Of a stretch of DNA of 64,000 nucleotides, positions 37,856-46,123 are shown piece after piece. Source of the DNA: Nocardioides sambongensis (GTDB taxonomy: Bacteria; Actinomycetota; Actinomycetes; Propionibacteriales; Nocardioidaceae); NCBI RefSeq assembly GCF_006494815.1, contig NZ_CP041091.1, forward strand, positions 434,001 through 498,000, in the 5' to 3' direction. The notes beneath the pieces are model-generated. The model worked only from the letters and a program-made list of their open reading frames with translations. It was not told the DNA's origin and did no database searches. A program made the translations under genes and the position numbers. The number at the start of each line of letters is the position of its first letter. The stretch's first letter is position 1.

Positions 37856-38656
37856 ATGCCCGAATCGACCCTGACCGGCCACGCCGGCGACCTGCACGTG
37901 CAGTCCTGGGAGCCCGGTGACCCGCCCCGCTACCTGGCGGTCCTGGTCCACGGCTACGGCGAGCACATCGGCCGCTACGAGCACGTCGCGCTGCGCCTGG
38001 TGGCCGACGGAGCGGCCGTCTACGGGCTGGACCACCTGGGTCACGGCCGCAGCTCCGGCGAGCGGGTGCTGATCCCCGACTTCGAGCCGGTGGTCGGCGA
38101 CCTGCACGCCCTGGTCGAGCACGCCCGTGGCACCCACCCCGGCCTCCCGGTGGTGATGATCGGGCACTCGATGGGCGGCATGATCGCCGCCCGCTACGCC
38201 CAGCGGTACGGCGAGGGCCTGGCCTGCGTCGTCCTCTCCGGCCCGGTGCTGGGCCGGTGGGACGCGGTGGACGCGCTGCTCGCCGCCGAGGAGATCCCCG
38301 ACGTGCCGATCGACCCGTCCACGCTCTCCCGGGATCCGTCCGTCGGGCAGGCCTACGTCGCCGACGACCTGGTCTGGCACGGCCCGTTCAAGCGACCCAC
38401 GCTGGAGGGGCTCAGCGCCACCATCGCGACGATCGAGGCCGCCGGCGCGATCACCCGGCCGGTGCTGTGGCTGCACGGCGAGGAGGACCAGCTGGTGCCG
38501 ATCGAGGGCAGCCGGGTCGGCTGGCAGGCGATCCGCGGACCCGAGGCGGAGCAGCGCTCCTACTCCGGGGCCCGGCACGAGATCTTCAACGAGACCAACC
38601 AGGACGAGGTGCTCGACGACGTCCTGGAGTTCGTGCACCGCCGGCTCAGCCGCTGA
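37856..38656 (+). CDS. Alpha/beta hydrolase, monoacylglycerol lipase-like
   Basis: 266 residues. Motifs of the monoglyceride lipase family are all present: VLVHGYGEHIGRYEHVA (oxyanion HGYGEH), GLDHLGHGRSSG, the nucleophile elbow GHSMGG, a catalytic Asp in LHGEEDQLVP and a catalytic His in SGARHEIFNE. No signal peptide, so it is cytoplasmic and may release glycerol from lipid monoesters. Convergent with the small EamA gene; the ends overlap by 11 bases. Confidence 0.9.
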   Translation: MPESTLTGHAGDLHVQSWEPGDPPRYLAVLVHGYGEHIGRYEHVALRLVADGAAVYGLDHLGHGRSSGERVLIPDFEPVVGDLHALVEHARGTHPGLPVVMIGHSMGGMIAARYAQRYGEGLACVVLSGPVLGRWDAVDALLAAEEIPDVPIDPSTLSRDPSVGQAYVADDLVWHGPFKRPTLEGLSATIATIEAAGAITRPVLWLHGEEDQLVPIEGSRVGWQAIRGPEAEQRSYSGARHEIFNETNQDEVLDDVLEFVHRRLSR

Positions 38657-39080
38657 TCGCGAGCACCACCGCCCCGACGCCGACCATCGAGATGCCGACC
38701 CACTGCAGGCCGGTGAGGCGCTCGCCGAGCAGGGTGACCCCGAACAGCGCCACCAGCACCACGCTGAGCTTGTCCACCGGCGCCACCAGCGAGGCGTCGC
38801 CGACCTTCAGCGCCCGGAAGTAGCAGATCCACGACGCACCGGTGGCCAGGCCGGAGAGCACCAGGAAGACCCAGGTGCGCGCGGAGACGTCGCCCGGTGC
38901 CTGGAACTTGCCCAGGGCCAGCAGGATCAGCCCCAGCGTCACCAGGATCACGACCGTGCGGATGAAGGTGGCCACGTCCGAGTCGATCCCGGCCACGCCG
39001 ACCTTCGCGAAGATCGCGGTCAGCGCCGCGAACACCGCCGAGAGCAACGCCCAGAACCACCACGCCTCGCCGAGCTCCAT
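38646..39080 (-). CDS. Half-size EamA/DMT-family transporter
   Basis: 144 residues with five hydrophobic helices and a single EamA repeat (WWFWALLSAVFAALTAIFAKVGV at the start; APVDKLSVVLVALFGVTLLGERLTGLQWVGISMVGVGAVVLA at the end). Single-repeat members are known and are thought to work as dimers. The ATG at 39080 is the natural start. Substrate unknown. The C-terminal codons overlap the convergent lipase gene. Confidence 0.85.
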   Translation of the reverse strand: MELGEAWWFWALLSAVFAALTAIFAKVGVAGIDSDVATFIRTVVILVTLGLILLALGKFQAPGDVSARTWVFLVLSGLATGASWICYFRALKVGDASLVAPVDKLSVVLVALFGVTLLGERLTGLQWVGISMVGVGAVVLAISG

Positions 39081-39182
39081 GGCTGGCCCTTTCGTCGTAC
39101 CGGCGGGGACGGTCGCCCTCCTGGACAGGACGCTAGTGCCGATTGCCGGGATCGGGCACCCGTGGCGTGGGAACATCATCGG

Positions 39183-40028
39183 ATGACGATCGGGTTCGTG
39201 CTCGGCGGAGGGGGCGTCCGCGGCGCCGTGCACGTGGGCATGCTGAAGGCGCTGTTCGAGTCCGGGGTCCGCCCCGACCTGGTGGTGGGCACCTCGATCG
39301 GTGCGATCACCGGCGCGGCCGTCGCCGCCGACCCGGACCCGAGGGTGGTGGAGCGGCTCACCGCGGCCTGGTCCTCCCCGGCGGCCGGGAGGGTCTACGG
39401 CGAGCCGTGGTACCACCAGCTGCGCCGGTTCGCCCGGAGCCGGATCAACCTCTACGACCCCGCCCCGCTGCGCGACCTGATCACCGAGGCCGCGGACGGA
39501 CGGGAGACGTTCGAGGAGCTCGCGGTGCCGCTGGTCGTCTCCGCGGCCTGCATCGAGACGTCCTCGGAGGAGTGGTTCGACAGCGGCCCGCTGGTCCAGG
39601 CGGTGCTCGCGTCGTCGTCGGTTCCCGGAGCCCTGCCGCCGACGCCGGTAGGGGACCGCCACTACCTGGACGGCGGGCTGGTGAACTCGATCCCGCTCGG
39701 GGAGGCGATCCGGCGTGGCGCCACCACGGTCTACGTGCTCCAGGTCGGCCGGATCGAGGAGCCGCTGACGGCGCCGCACAACGCCGCCGACGTGGCCCGG
39801 GTGGCCTTCGAGATCGCGCGGCGCCACCGTTTCTTCCGGGAGCTGGAGAACGCGCCGGACGACGTCACCGTGCACGTGCTGCCCACCGGCGGCTCGCTGC
39901 CCGGCGACGACAGGCTGAACGCGTTCAAGCGCCTGGACACCACGCAGCACCGGATCGAGCAGGCCTACACCCACACCCGCGACTACCTGGCCCGGGTCGG
40001 GGGCCCCGACCGCGGTGCCGGCACGTGA
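39183..40028 (+). CDS. Patatin-like phospholipase
   Basis: 281 residues. The three family blocks are visible: oxyanion loop GGGGVRGAVHVG at residues 8-19, nucleophile elbow GTSIG with Ser38, and the catalytic Asp163 in YLDGGLVNSIP. These form a Ser-Asp dyad that cleaves acyl esters of lipids. No signal peptide is seen. It overlaps the following acyltransferase gene by GTGA, so one enzyme that removes acyl chains and one that adds them are made together. Confidence 0.92.
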   Translation: MTIGFVLGGGGVRGAVHVGMLKALFESGVRPDLVVGTSIGAITGAAVAADPDPRVVERLTAAWSSPAAGRVYGEPWYHQLRRFARSRINLYDPAPLRDLITEAADGRETFEELAVPLVVSAACIETSSEEWFDSGPLVQAVLASSSVPGALPPTPVGDRHYLDGGLVNSIPLGEAIRRGATTVYVLQVGRIEEPLTAPHNAADVARVAFEIARRHRFFRELENAPDDVTVHVLPTGGSLPGDDRLNAFKRLDTTQHRIEQAYTHTRDYLARVGGPDRGAGT

Positions 40029-41070
40029 TCGCCCCGCCTCCGCGGCTGGTACGACGCCTGGTGCTGGCCCCGGCCGTCGTGCTGCTGGCGCTGCTGCTGG
40101 TCCCCACCACGGCGATGCTCGCGCTGGTCGTCGGCGCGGCGCTGACCTGGGTGCTCCCGGGGCGGCTGCGGGTGGTGCGGGTGCTGTGGATGGCGGCGTT
40201 CTACGTCATCTGGGACGCGCTCGCGGTGGTGCTGCTGTTCGGTCTGTGGGTGGCCTCGGGCTTCGGCATCGGCCTGCACCGGCCGTGGTGCCGGCGGGCG
40301 CACGTGCAGCTGGCCCGTCGGATGCTCGACCTGCTGTTCTGGCAGGCGGCGTGGACGTTGCGGCTGACCATCAAGGTCGAGGTCGAGGACCTGGCGCTGC
40401 CCGACGTGCCGTTGCTGGTGGTCAGCCGGCACGCCGGTCCGGGGGACTCGTTCATCCTGGTGCACAAGCTGCTCAGCCGGGCACGGCGCGGACCGGCGAT
40501 CGTGCTCAAGGACACCCTGCAGTGGGACCCGGCGGTCGACGTGATGCTCAACCGGCTGCCGTCGGCCTTCGTCACCCCGCGGGTCGTCGGCGTCCGGGCC
40601 AGCCCTCCACCCGCGGCACCATCGCCCGGATCGCCGGCGAGCTGGAGCGGGACGAGGCGCTGGTGCTGTTCCCCGAGGGCGGCAACGTGACGGCCTCGCG
40701 CCGCGCCCGCCGGATCGACTCGCTGCGGGAGTCGGGCCTGGACGACCTCGCCGACCGGGCCGCGGCGATGCCGCACGTGATGGCGCCGCACGCCGGTGGG
40801 TTCGCCACCGCGCTGGAGGCGCTGGAGTCCCGGGGCCGGGCCGGTGCCGTGCTGGTCGTGGCCCACACCGGCTTGGAGCGCCTGGTCACCGTGCGCGACA
40901 TCTGGCGTGAGCTGCCGATGGACAAGACGATCGTGCTCGGCGGTTGGGTCACCCCGATCGCCGACCTGCCCCCCGACCCCGAGCAGCGCGCCGGCTGGCT
41001 GTTCGACCAGTGGGGTCTGGTCGACGCGTGGATCCAGCAGCGCACCCCGGCCGATCCGACCACCCGTTGA
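40025..41070 (+). CDS. Lysophospholipid/1-acyl-glycerol-3-phosphate acyltransferase-like membrane protein, one apparent frameshift
   Basis: About 348 residues if corrected. Two or three N-terminal membrane helices precede a PlsC-type domain with the acceptor motif His-x4-Asp (SRHAGPGDSFIL) and, after the break, FPEGG with the neighbouring Asn/Arg pattern. The frame breaks at the C run 40603-40605: one extra C restores GVRASPSTRGTIARI. The GTG start overlaps the patatin gene stop. It probably reacylates lysophospholipids or builds phosphatidic acid; the partner hydrolase suggests lipid remodelling. Confidence 0.87.
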
Positions 41071-41077
41071 ATCATCC

Positions 41078-41117
41078 GTTCGGACCCGTCGAGTCCGCAG
41101 TTCGGACCCGTCGAGTC
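41078..41117. repeat. 18-bp direct repeat
   Basis: GTTCGGACCCGTCGAGTC occurs at 41078-41095 and again at 41100-41117, downstream of the acyltransferase stop and before the terminator hairpin. No flanking mobile element is visible. Probably a small tandem duplication. Confidence 0.8.
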
Positions 41118-41135
41118 GTCCGGCAGGACACGCGA

Positions 41136-41166
41136 CGACGCCCCGCGGGTGTCCCGCGGGGCGTCG
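41136..41166. terminator. Perfect 14-bp stem-loop terminator
   Basis: CGACGCCCCGCGGG (41136-41149) pairs perfectly with CCCGCGGGGCGTCG (41153-41166), loop TGT. It lies between the acyltransferase gene and the convergent small ORF/ABC operon and can stop both. Confidence 0.8.
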
Positions 41167-41176
41167 CTGTGCCCGT

Positions 41177-41299
41177 TCAGCGCTGGTACGGCGGTGGGGG
41201 TGCCGTCCGCAGCAGCCGCATCCGGGCGAGAGCCACCTCGGCCCGGTGCCTGCGCCGGGAGCGGACGACCCGCTCGGCTCCGGGGAGGGGGCGCGTCAT
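41177..41299 (-). CDS. 40-residue basic protein coupled to ABC-2 permease
   Basis: An ORF of 40 codons begins at an ATG whose first base is shared with the permease stop (TGATG). The product, starting MTRPLPGAERVV, has ten Arg in its middle third and ends PPPPYQR. Codon use is as GC3-rich as in the neighbours. It ends just before the terminator hairpin. No family was recognised; the overlap and position are the only support. Confidence 0.45.
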   Translation of the reverse strand: MTRPLPGAERVVRSRRRHRAEVALARMRLLRTAPPPPYQR

Positions 41300-42137
41300 C
41301 ACTTGACCTCGGAGCGCAGCACCGCCCAGACGCCCACCACCATGGGCAGCACCAGCCAGATCGCGGCGGTCGCCCCGAGCTGGGCCCACTGCTCGCTGGT
41401 CAGCGCGGTGTCGTAGAGCGGGTACGTCGCCATGTTCAGGTCGAACCAGGCACCGTGGTCGGCCCACCACTGCTGGCTGCTGGCCAGCGCGGAGGAGACG
41501 CCGGGCAGGACCAGGGCGTAGACGAAGTAGCCCACGATGCCGGCCGCGGAGCTGCGCAGCAGCACGCCGAGCGTGAAGCCGATCAGCATGCCGATCGAGT
41601 TCGCCAGCACGATCTGGCCGAACTCGCGGGCGGAGATGTTCCAGACCACGTCGGCCCCGGCGATCGAGGAGCCGACCAGGTTGCCCAGGGCGCCGACACC
41701 GAGCGCGACGGCCATGCCGGCGACGCCGACCAGGACGGTGAGCAGCCACTTGGCGGCGATCACCCGGCTCCTGCTGGGCACCATGGTGAAGGTGGCCAGG
41801 CCGGTGCGCTGACTCCACTCCCCGGTCACCGAGAGGATCGCGATCATCGGCAGGATGACCGACATCGGGATGCCGATCGCGGAGGCGAACGTCTCGAAGT
41901 CGAGGTCGGACGCGGGGGCGAAGACGATCGTCGCGGCGGTCGCCACCACGGAGAGGATGACGATGCTGGCCATCAGCCAGAAGCCGGACCGGGTGTCGAA
42001 CATCTTGCGGAGCTCGACGTCGAGCACCCGGGTGAACGGGATCGGGGCGACCTCGCCCCGCTGACGACGTACGGCGGGCGCGGGGGCGGTGGCCGGTGCG
42101 GTCACCGCGGTGCGGGTGGCGGTGCTGGGGCGGTCAT
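41299..42137 (-). CDS. ABC-2 type transporter permease, apparent frameshift near start
   Basis: About 279 residues if corrected. Six hydrophobic helices typical of ABC-2 permeases: FWLMASIVILSVVATAATIVF, SVILPMIAILSVTGEWSQRTGLATFTMVPSR (the conserved E-x-x-x-x-T region after helix 2), WLLTVLVGVAGMAVALGVGALG and others. As written, the best start would be GTG at 42105. An ATG at 42137 overlaps the ATPase stop by ATGA; adding one G in the run 42127-42130 joins that start in frame (MTAPSTATRTAV). I prefer this start. Paired with the ATPase gene upstream. Substrate unknown. Confidence 0.85.
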
Positions 42138-43033
42138 GCTGCGACTCCTTCGCGCTGGGTCTGGGCGGTGAGCTCGAGGAAGATCTCCTCCAGTCCGGCG
42201 CCGTCGGCGGCGCGGAGCTCGGTGACGGGGATGCCGGCCGCGAACGCGGCGCGGCCGACGGTGGTGAGGTCGCTCTCGGCGCGCAGGCCGTCGCTGCCGG
42301 AGGGGTGGACGGTGATGCCGGCGCCGGTCAGCGCCGCGGCCAGGGCGACGGAGTCGTCGGCGCGCACCAGGGTGCCGGCGGTGGCGAGCAGCTCCTCCTT
42401 GGTGCCGCCGGCGACGATCTCGCCGTTGCCGATGACGACGATGTCGTCGGCGATCACCTCGATCTCGTGCAGCAGGTGGGAGGAGAGCAGCACCGTGCCG
42501 CCGTCGTCGGCGAAGCGCCGCAGCAGGTCGCGCATCCAGCGGATGCCCGCCGGGTCGAGCCCGTTGGCCGGCTCGTCGAGGATCAGCACCTCGGGGTCGC
42601 CGATCAGGGCCGCGGCGATGCCGAGACGCTGCCGCATGCCGAGGGAGTAGTTGCGGACCCGGCGGCCCGCCTCCTCCTCGGTCAGGCTGACCAGGTCGAG
42701 CATCTCGCCGACCCGGCTCCTCGGCATCCCGATGGTGCGGGCGGCCAGGGCGAGGATCTCCCGTCCGGTCCGGCCGGCGTGCTGCGCGGACGCGTCCAGC
42801 AGCACGCCGACCTCGCGACCGGGGTTGGGCAGGTCGGCGAAGCGGCGGCCGAGCACGGTCGCCGATCCGGAGGTCGGCTCGGTCAGGCCGACCATGACAC
42901 GCATGGAGGTGGACTTGCCGGCACCGTTCGGTCCGAGGAAGCCGGTCACCCGACCCGCCTCGGCGGTGAAGCTGATGTGGTCGACGGCGGTGTAGCCGCC
43001 GTACCGCTTGGTCAGGGCATCGATCGTGATCAT
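42134..43033 (-). CDS. ABC-2 type transporter ATPase
   Basis: 299 residues. Walker A GPNGAGKST, signature YSLGMRQR (the LSGGQ variant typical of this ABC-2 class), Walker B VLILDEPANGLDP and the H-loop SSHLLHE are all intact, followed by a C-terminal domain of about 90 residues. Members of this class export antibiotics, lipids or signals, or give self-resistance. It overlaps the permease start by ATGA and is divergent from the FrnE-like gene. Confidence 0.93.
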   Translation of the reverse strand: MITIDALTKRYGGYTAVDHISFTAEAGRVTGFLGPNGAGKSTSMRVMVGLTEPTSGSATVLGRRFADLPNPGREVGVLLDASAQHAGRTGREILALAARTIGMPRSRVGEMLDLVSLTEEEAGRRVRNYSLGMRQRLGIAAALIGDPEVLILDEPANGLDPAGIRWMRDLLRRFADDGGTVLLSSHLLHEIEVIADDIVVIGNGEIVAGGTKEELLATAGTLVRADDSVALAAALTGAGITVHPSGSDGLRAESDLTTVGRAAFAAGIPVTELRAADGAGLEEIFLELTAQTQREGVAA

Positions 43034-43180
43034 GTCCCGAAGCCTCGCTGCGCGCGGCCCTCTCGCGCGTCGGGTGGAGCCCTGGGTCGCTCCCCGGTCG
43101 CACCCTGACTCCGGGATCAGGGTCGACCCCGAGATCACCCGACGCGGGAAGGTACGGCGCCCGGTCGGTGTTGTCCCGGC

Positions 43181-43894
43181 ATGCGCATCGACATCTGGTC
43201 CGACGTGGCCTGCCCGTGGTGCTCGATCGGCAAGAAGCGCCTGGATCGCGCGCTGGCCGACTTCGAGCACGCCGACGAGGTGGAGGTGGTCTACCACTCC
43301 TACCAGCTCGACCCCTCGGCGCCGGCCGAACCGACCGAGCGCGCCCGCGACATGCTCGCGCGCAAGTACCGGATGTCGGCGGCACAGGCCGCGCAGGCAC
43401 AGGACCGGGTCACCGCGCTGGCCGCGGAGGAGGGCATGTTCTGGCGGCACGACGAGACCTGGCACGTCAGCACCGCCGACGCGCACCGGCTGCTGCACCT
43501 GGCCCTGGCCGAGTCCGGGCCGCAGACGCAGGCGCGGCTGAAGGAGGCGCTGTGGCAGGCGCACTTCGGCGAGGCCCGCAACGTCGCCGACCCGGCGGTC
43601 CTCACCGAGCTGGCGCTCGGAGTCGGTCTGGACGCGGACCGCGTCGCCGCGGTGCTGGGCTCGAACGAGTTCGCCGACGCCGTCGAGGACGACATCCGTC
43701 GGGCCGCCTCGCTCGGCGCGACCGGCGTCCCCTTCTTCGTGGTGGACGAGAAGTTCGGGATCTCGGGAGCCCAGCCGGTCGAGCTCTTCGCCCAAGCGCT
43801 GGAGCGCGCCTGGGCGGAGCGGACGCCGCTGCAGATGGTGGCGGCCGACGCGGGCGAGGACGCCGCCTGCGGCCCGGACGGCTGCGCGATCTGA
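43181..43894 (+). CDS. DsbA-family oxidoreductase, FrnE-like
   Basis: 237 residues. Thioredoxin-like fold with active-site Cys-Pro-Trp-Cys (Cys11 and Cys14) in IWSDVACPWCSIGKKR, a helical insertion in the middle, and the cis-Pro region GVPFFVVDEKFGISGAQP. The C-terminal tail has two more Cys (CGPDGC) that could serve as a metal or redox pair. No signal peptide, so it is cytoplasmic, as FrnE proteins are (thiol-disulfide chemistry in polyketide synthesis or stress tolerance). A second start was not needed. Confidence 0.92.
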   Translation: MRIDIWSDVACPWCSIGKKRLDRALADFEHADEVEVVYHSYQLDPSAPAEPTERARDMLARKYRMSAAQAAQAQDRVTALAAEEGMFWRHDETWHVSTADAHRLLHLALAESGPQTQARLKEALWQAHFGEARNVADPAVLTELALGVGLDADRVAAVLGSNEFADAVEDDIRRAASLGATGVPFFVVDEKFGISGAQPVELFAQALERAWAERTPLQMVAADAGEDAACGPDGCAI

Positions 43895-43924
43895 CCGCAC
43901 CCGGCCACGGGTGAGCGAGACCAC

Positions 43925-43955
43925 TTAGGCAAGCCTGCACTTGCAGGCGTAGCAT
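43925..43955 (+). promoter_or_regulatory. Promoter with candidate iron-box for efeU
   Basis: TTAGGCAAGCCTGCACTTG (43925-43943) resembles the IdeR/DmdR/DtxR iron box (TTAGGTTAGGCTAACCTAA, 11 of 19 matches). A perfect inverted repeat GCCTGCA/TGCAGGC overlaps it at 43933-43948. The -10-like TAGCAT (43950-43955) ends eight bases before the GTG start, so the mRNA is probably leaderless and a bound repressor would cover the promoter. Confidence 0.5.
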
Positions 43956-43963
43956 CGCGGTTC

Positions 43964-44824
43964 GTGTTCGCGAACTTCCTGATCGGCCTGCGTGAGGGCC
44001 TCGAGGCGGCCCTGGTGGTCAGCATCCTGGTCGCCTACCTGGTCAAGACGGATCGTCGCGAGCTGCTGCCCCGGATCTGGGGCGGTGTGGCGCTCGCCGT
44101 CGCGATCTCGCTCGCCTTCGGTGCCGCGCTGACCTTCGGGCCGCGCGGGCTGACGTTCGAGGCCCAGGAGGCGATCGGCGGCACGCTGTCGATCGTCGCG
44201 GTCGCCTTCGTGACCTGGATGATCTTCTGGATGGCGACGGCGGCCCGCGGCCTGGGCGCCGAGCTGCGCGGCCAGATCGACGCAGCCGCCGACGGCGGCC
44301 GCTGGTCGCTGGCGATCGTCGCCCTGCTCGCGGTGGGTCGCGAGGGGCTGGAGACCGCACTCTTCCTGTGGGCGGCGACCCAGGCCGCCACCCGCGACGC
44401 GGCCGGATCGCTCACCCCGACCTGGGAGCCGCTGGTGGGTGCCGCGCTCGGGATCGCCGTCGCGGTGGTGCTCGGCTACCTGATCTACCGCGGTGCGGTC
44501 TCGATCAACCTGACCCACTTCTTCACCTGGACCGGGGCGTTCCTGATCCTGGTCGCCGGTGGCGTGCTGGCCTACGGCGTCCACGACCTCCAGGAGGCCG
44601 GCATCCTCCCGGGCCTGCACAACCTCGCCTTCGACGTCTCCGAGCAGATCCCGCCGTCGTCCTGGTACGGCACCCTGCTCAAGGGGATCTTCAACTTCTC
44701 CCCGGCCACCACCAAGCTGGAGCTGGCCGCCTGGCTCTGCTACGTGATCCCGGTCGGGACCCTCTTCCTGATCCGCGTCCGCGCCAACCGCAAGCCGCGC
44801 CCCGTCGCCGCTCCGGTGCCCTGA
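43964..44824 (+). CDS. efeU: Iron permease EfeU (FTR1 family)
   Basis: 286 residues with seven hydrophobic helices. Two iron-binding REGLE motifs, RREGLEA near residue 9 and GREGLET near residue 126, identify the FTR1/EfeU family, which imports iron together with EfeO and EfeB. Start GTG at 43964. It begins the efeUOB operon behind an iron-box candidate. The 73-base spacer to efeO is unusually C-rich but holds the ribosome site of efeO. Confidence 0.95.
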   Translation: MFANFLIGLREGLEAALVVSILVAYLVKTDRRELLPRIWGGVALAVAISLAFGAALTFGPRGLTFEAQEAIGGTLSIVAVAFVTWMIFWMATAARGLGAELRGQIDAAADGGRWSLAIVALLAVGREGLETALFLWAATQAATRDAAGSLTPTWEPLVGAALGIAVAVVLGYLIYRGAVSINLTHFFTWTGAFLILVAGGVLAYGVHDLQEAGILPGLHNLAFDVSEQIPPSSWYGTLLKGIFNFSPATTKLELAAWLCYVIPVGTLFLIRVRANRKPRPVAAPVP

Positions 44825-44896
44825 CGCCCACCCCGCACACCCCGCACATCTCAGCCCCATCCCGCTCTCACCCGCCCCATCCCGACTGGAGACCCG

Positions 44897-46090
44897 ATGC
44901 GCAAGACCCTGCTCGCCCCGGCCGCCGTGCTCGCCCTGCTGCCGGCGCTGGCCGCCTGCACCGACAACGCCGACAGCGGGGACTCCGCCGACGGCGACGT
45001 CCGGGCGCTGACGGTCGCCTCCGGCGACGACGCCTGCGAGGTCTCCGCGGGCTCCGCCCCGGCCGGCACGCTGACCTTCGACGTGACCAACACCGGATCG
45101 GACGTCACCGAGTTCTACCTGCTCGGCGAGGACGGCCTGCGGATCGTCGGCGAGGTCGAGAACATCGGGCCCAACCTGACCAAGACGCTGACCGTCAACG
45201 CCCCCGAGGGCGACTACTTCACCGCCTGCAAGCCGGGGATGGTCGGCGAGGGCATCCGGACCGGGTTCGCGGTCACCGCCTCCGACGACGACGTCGAGGT
45301 GAGTGCGTCGGACCAGGAGCTGATCGACACCGCGGAGGCCAACTACCGCGCCTACGTCCAGGACCAGTCGGCCCAGCTGCTGGAGAAGACCCAGGAGTTC
45401 GTCGACCTCTACGAGGCCGGTGACGACGACGAGGCCCGCGCCCTCTACCCGGTGGCCCGGACGAACTGGGAGCGGATCGAGACCGTCGCGGAGTCCTTCG
45501 GCGACCTCGACCCGAAGATGGACGCCCGCGAGGCGGACGTCGACTTCGCAGCCGGCGAGAAGTGGACCGGCTGGCACCTGATCGAGAAGGACCTCTGGCC
45601 CGAGGACGCCGAGAAGGGCTACCAGCCGCTGACCGCCCGGCAGCGCGTCACCTACGCCGACGACCTGATGGCCAACACCACCGACCTGAACGACCGGATC
45701 CAGGCGACCGGCGCCGACGCGCTGGAGTATCCGATCGACGCCATCGCCAACGGCTCGATCGGACTGCTCGAGGAGGTCGCGAACGGCAAGATCACCGGCG
45801 AGGAGGAGGCCTGGTCGCACACCGACCTGTGGGACTTCCAGGCCAACGTGGACGGCGCGCGCGTCGCCTACGAGGGCGTCCAGGAGCTGCTCGAGACCAA
45901 GGACCCCGAGCTGGCCACCGAGCTGACCGAGAAGTTCGACGCGCTGCAGGCCCTGCTCGACGAGCAGCGCGAGGGTGACGGCTTCGTCCTCTACACCGAC
46001 CTGACCCAGGACGAGGTCCGGGAGCTCTCGGCGGCGGTCGACGCGCTGGCCGAGCCGCTCTCCCAGCTCACCGCGACGCTCACCGCCTGA
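44897..46090 (+). CDS. efeO: EfeO: iron-binding lipoprotein of the EfeUOB system
   Basis: 397 residues. Lipobox LAAC with Cys21 anchors it to the outer face of the membrane. N-terminal cupredoxin-like domain (residues about 35-135; AGTLTFDVTNTGSDVTEFYLLGEDGLRIVGEVENIGPN) and C-terminal imelysin/M75-like helical domain with the HxxE motif (GWHLIEKDLW). Known role: bind ferrous or ferric iron for EfeU. Gene order efeU-efeO-efeB is the standard operon. Confidence 0.95.
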   Translation: MRKTLLAPAAVLALLPALAACTDNADSGDSADGDVRALTVASGDDACEVSAGSAPAGTLTFDVTNTGSDVTEFYLLGEDGLRIVGEVENIGPNLTKTLTVNAPEGDYFTACKPGMVGEGIRTGFAVTASDDDVEVSASDQELIDTAEANYRAYVQDQSAQLLEKTQEFVDLYEAGDDDEARALYPVARTNWERIETVAESFGDLDPKMDAREADVDFAAGEKWTGWHLIEKDLWPEDAEKGYQPLTARQRVTYADDLMANTTDLNDRIQATGADALEYPIDAIANGSIGLLEEVANGKITGEEEAWSHTDLWDFQANVDGARVAYEGVQELLETKDPELATELTEKFDALQALLDEQREGDGFVLYTDLTQDEVRELSAAVDALAEPLSQLTATLTA

Positions 46091-46123
46091 GCGCGACGAC
46101 CGGCAGGCAGGAGCCACGACCGA

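Noticed and set aside
41078..41117. Attachment site or IS target duplication
   Set aside because: No integrase, transposase or element lies between the copies, which are only four bases apart.
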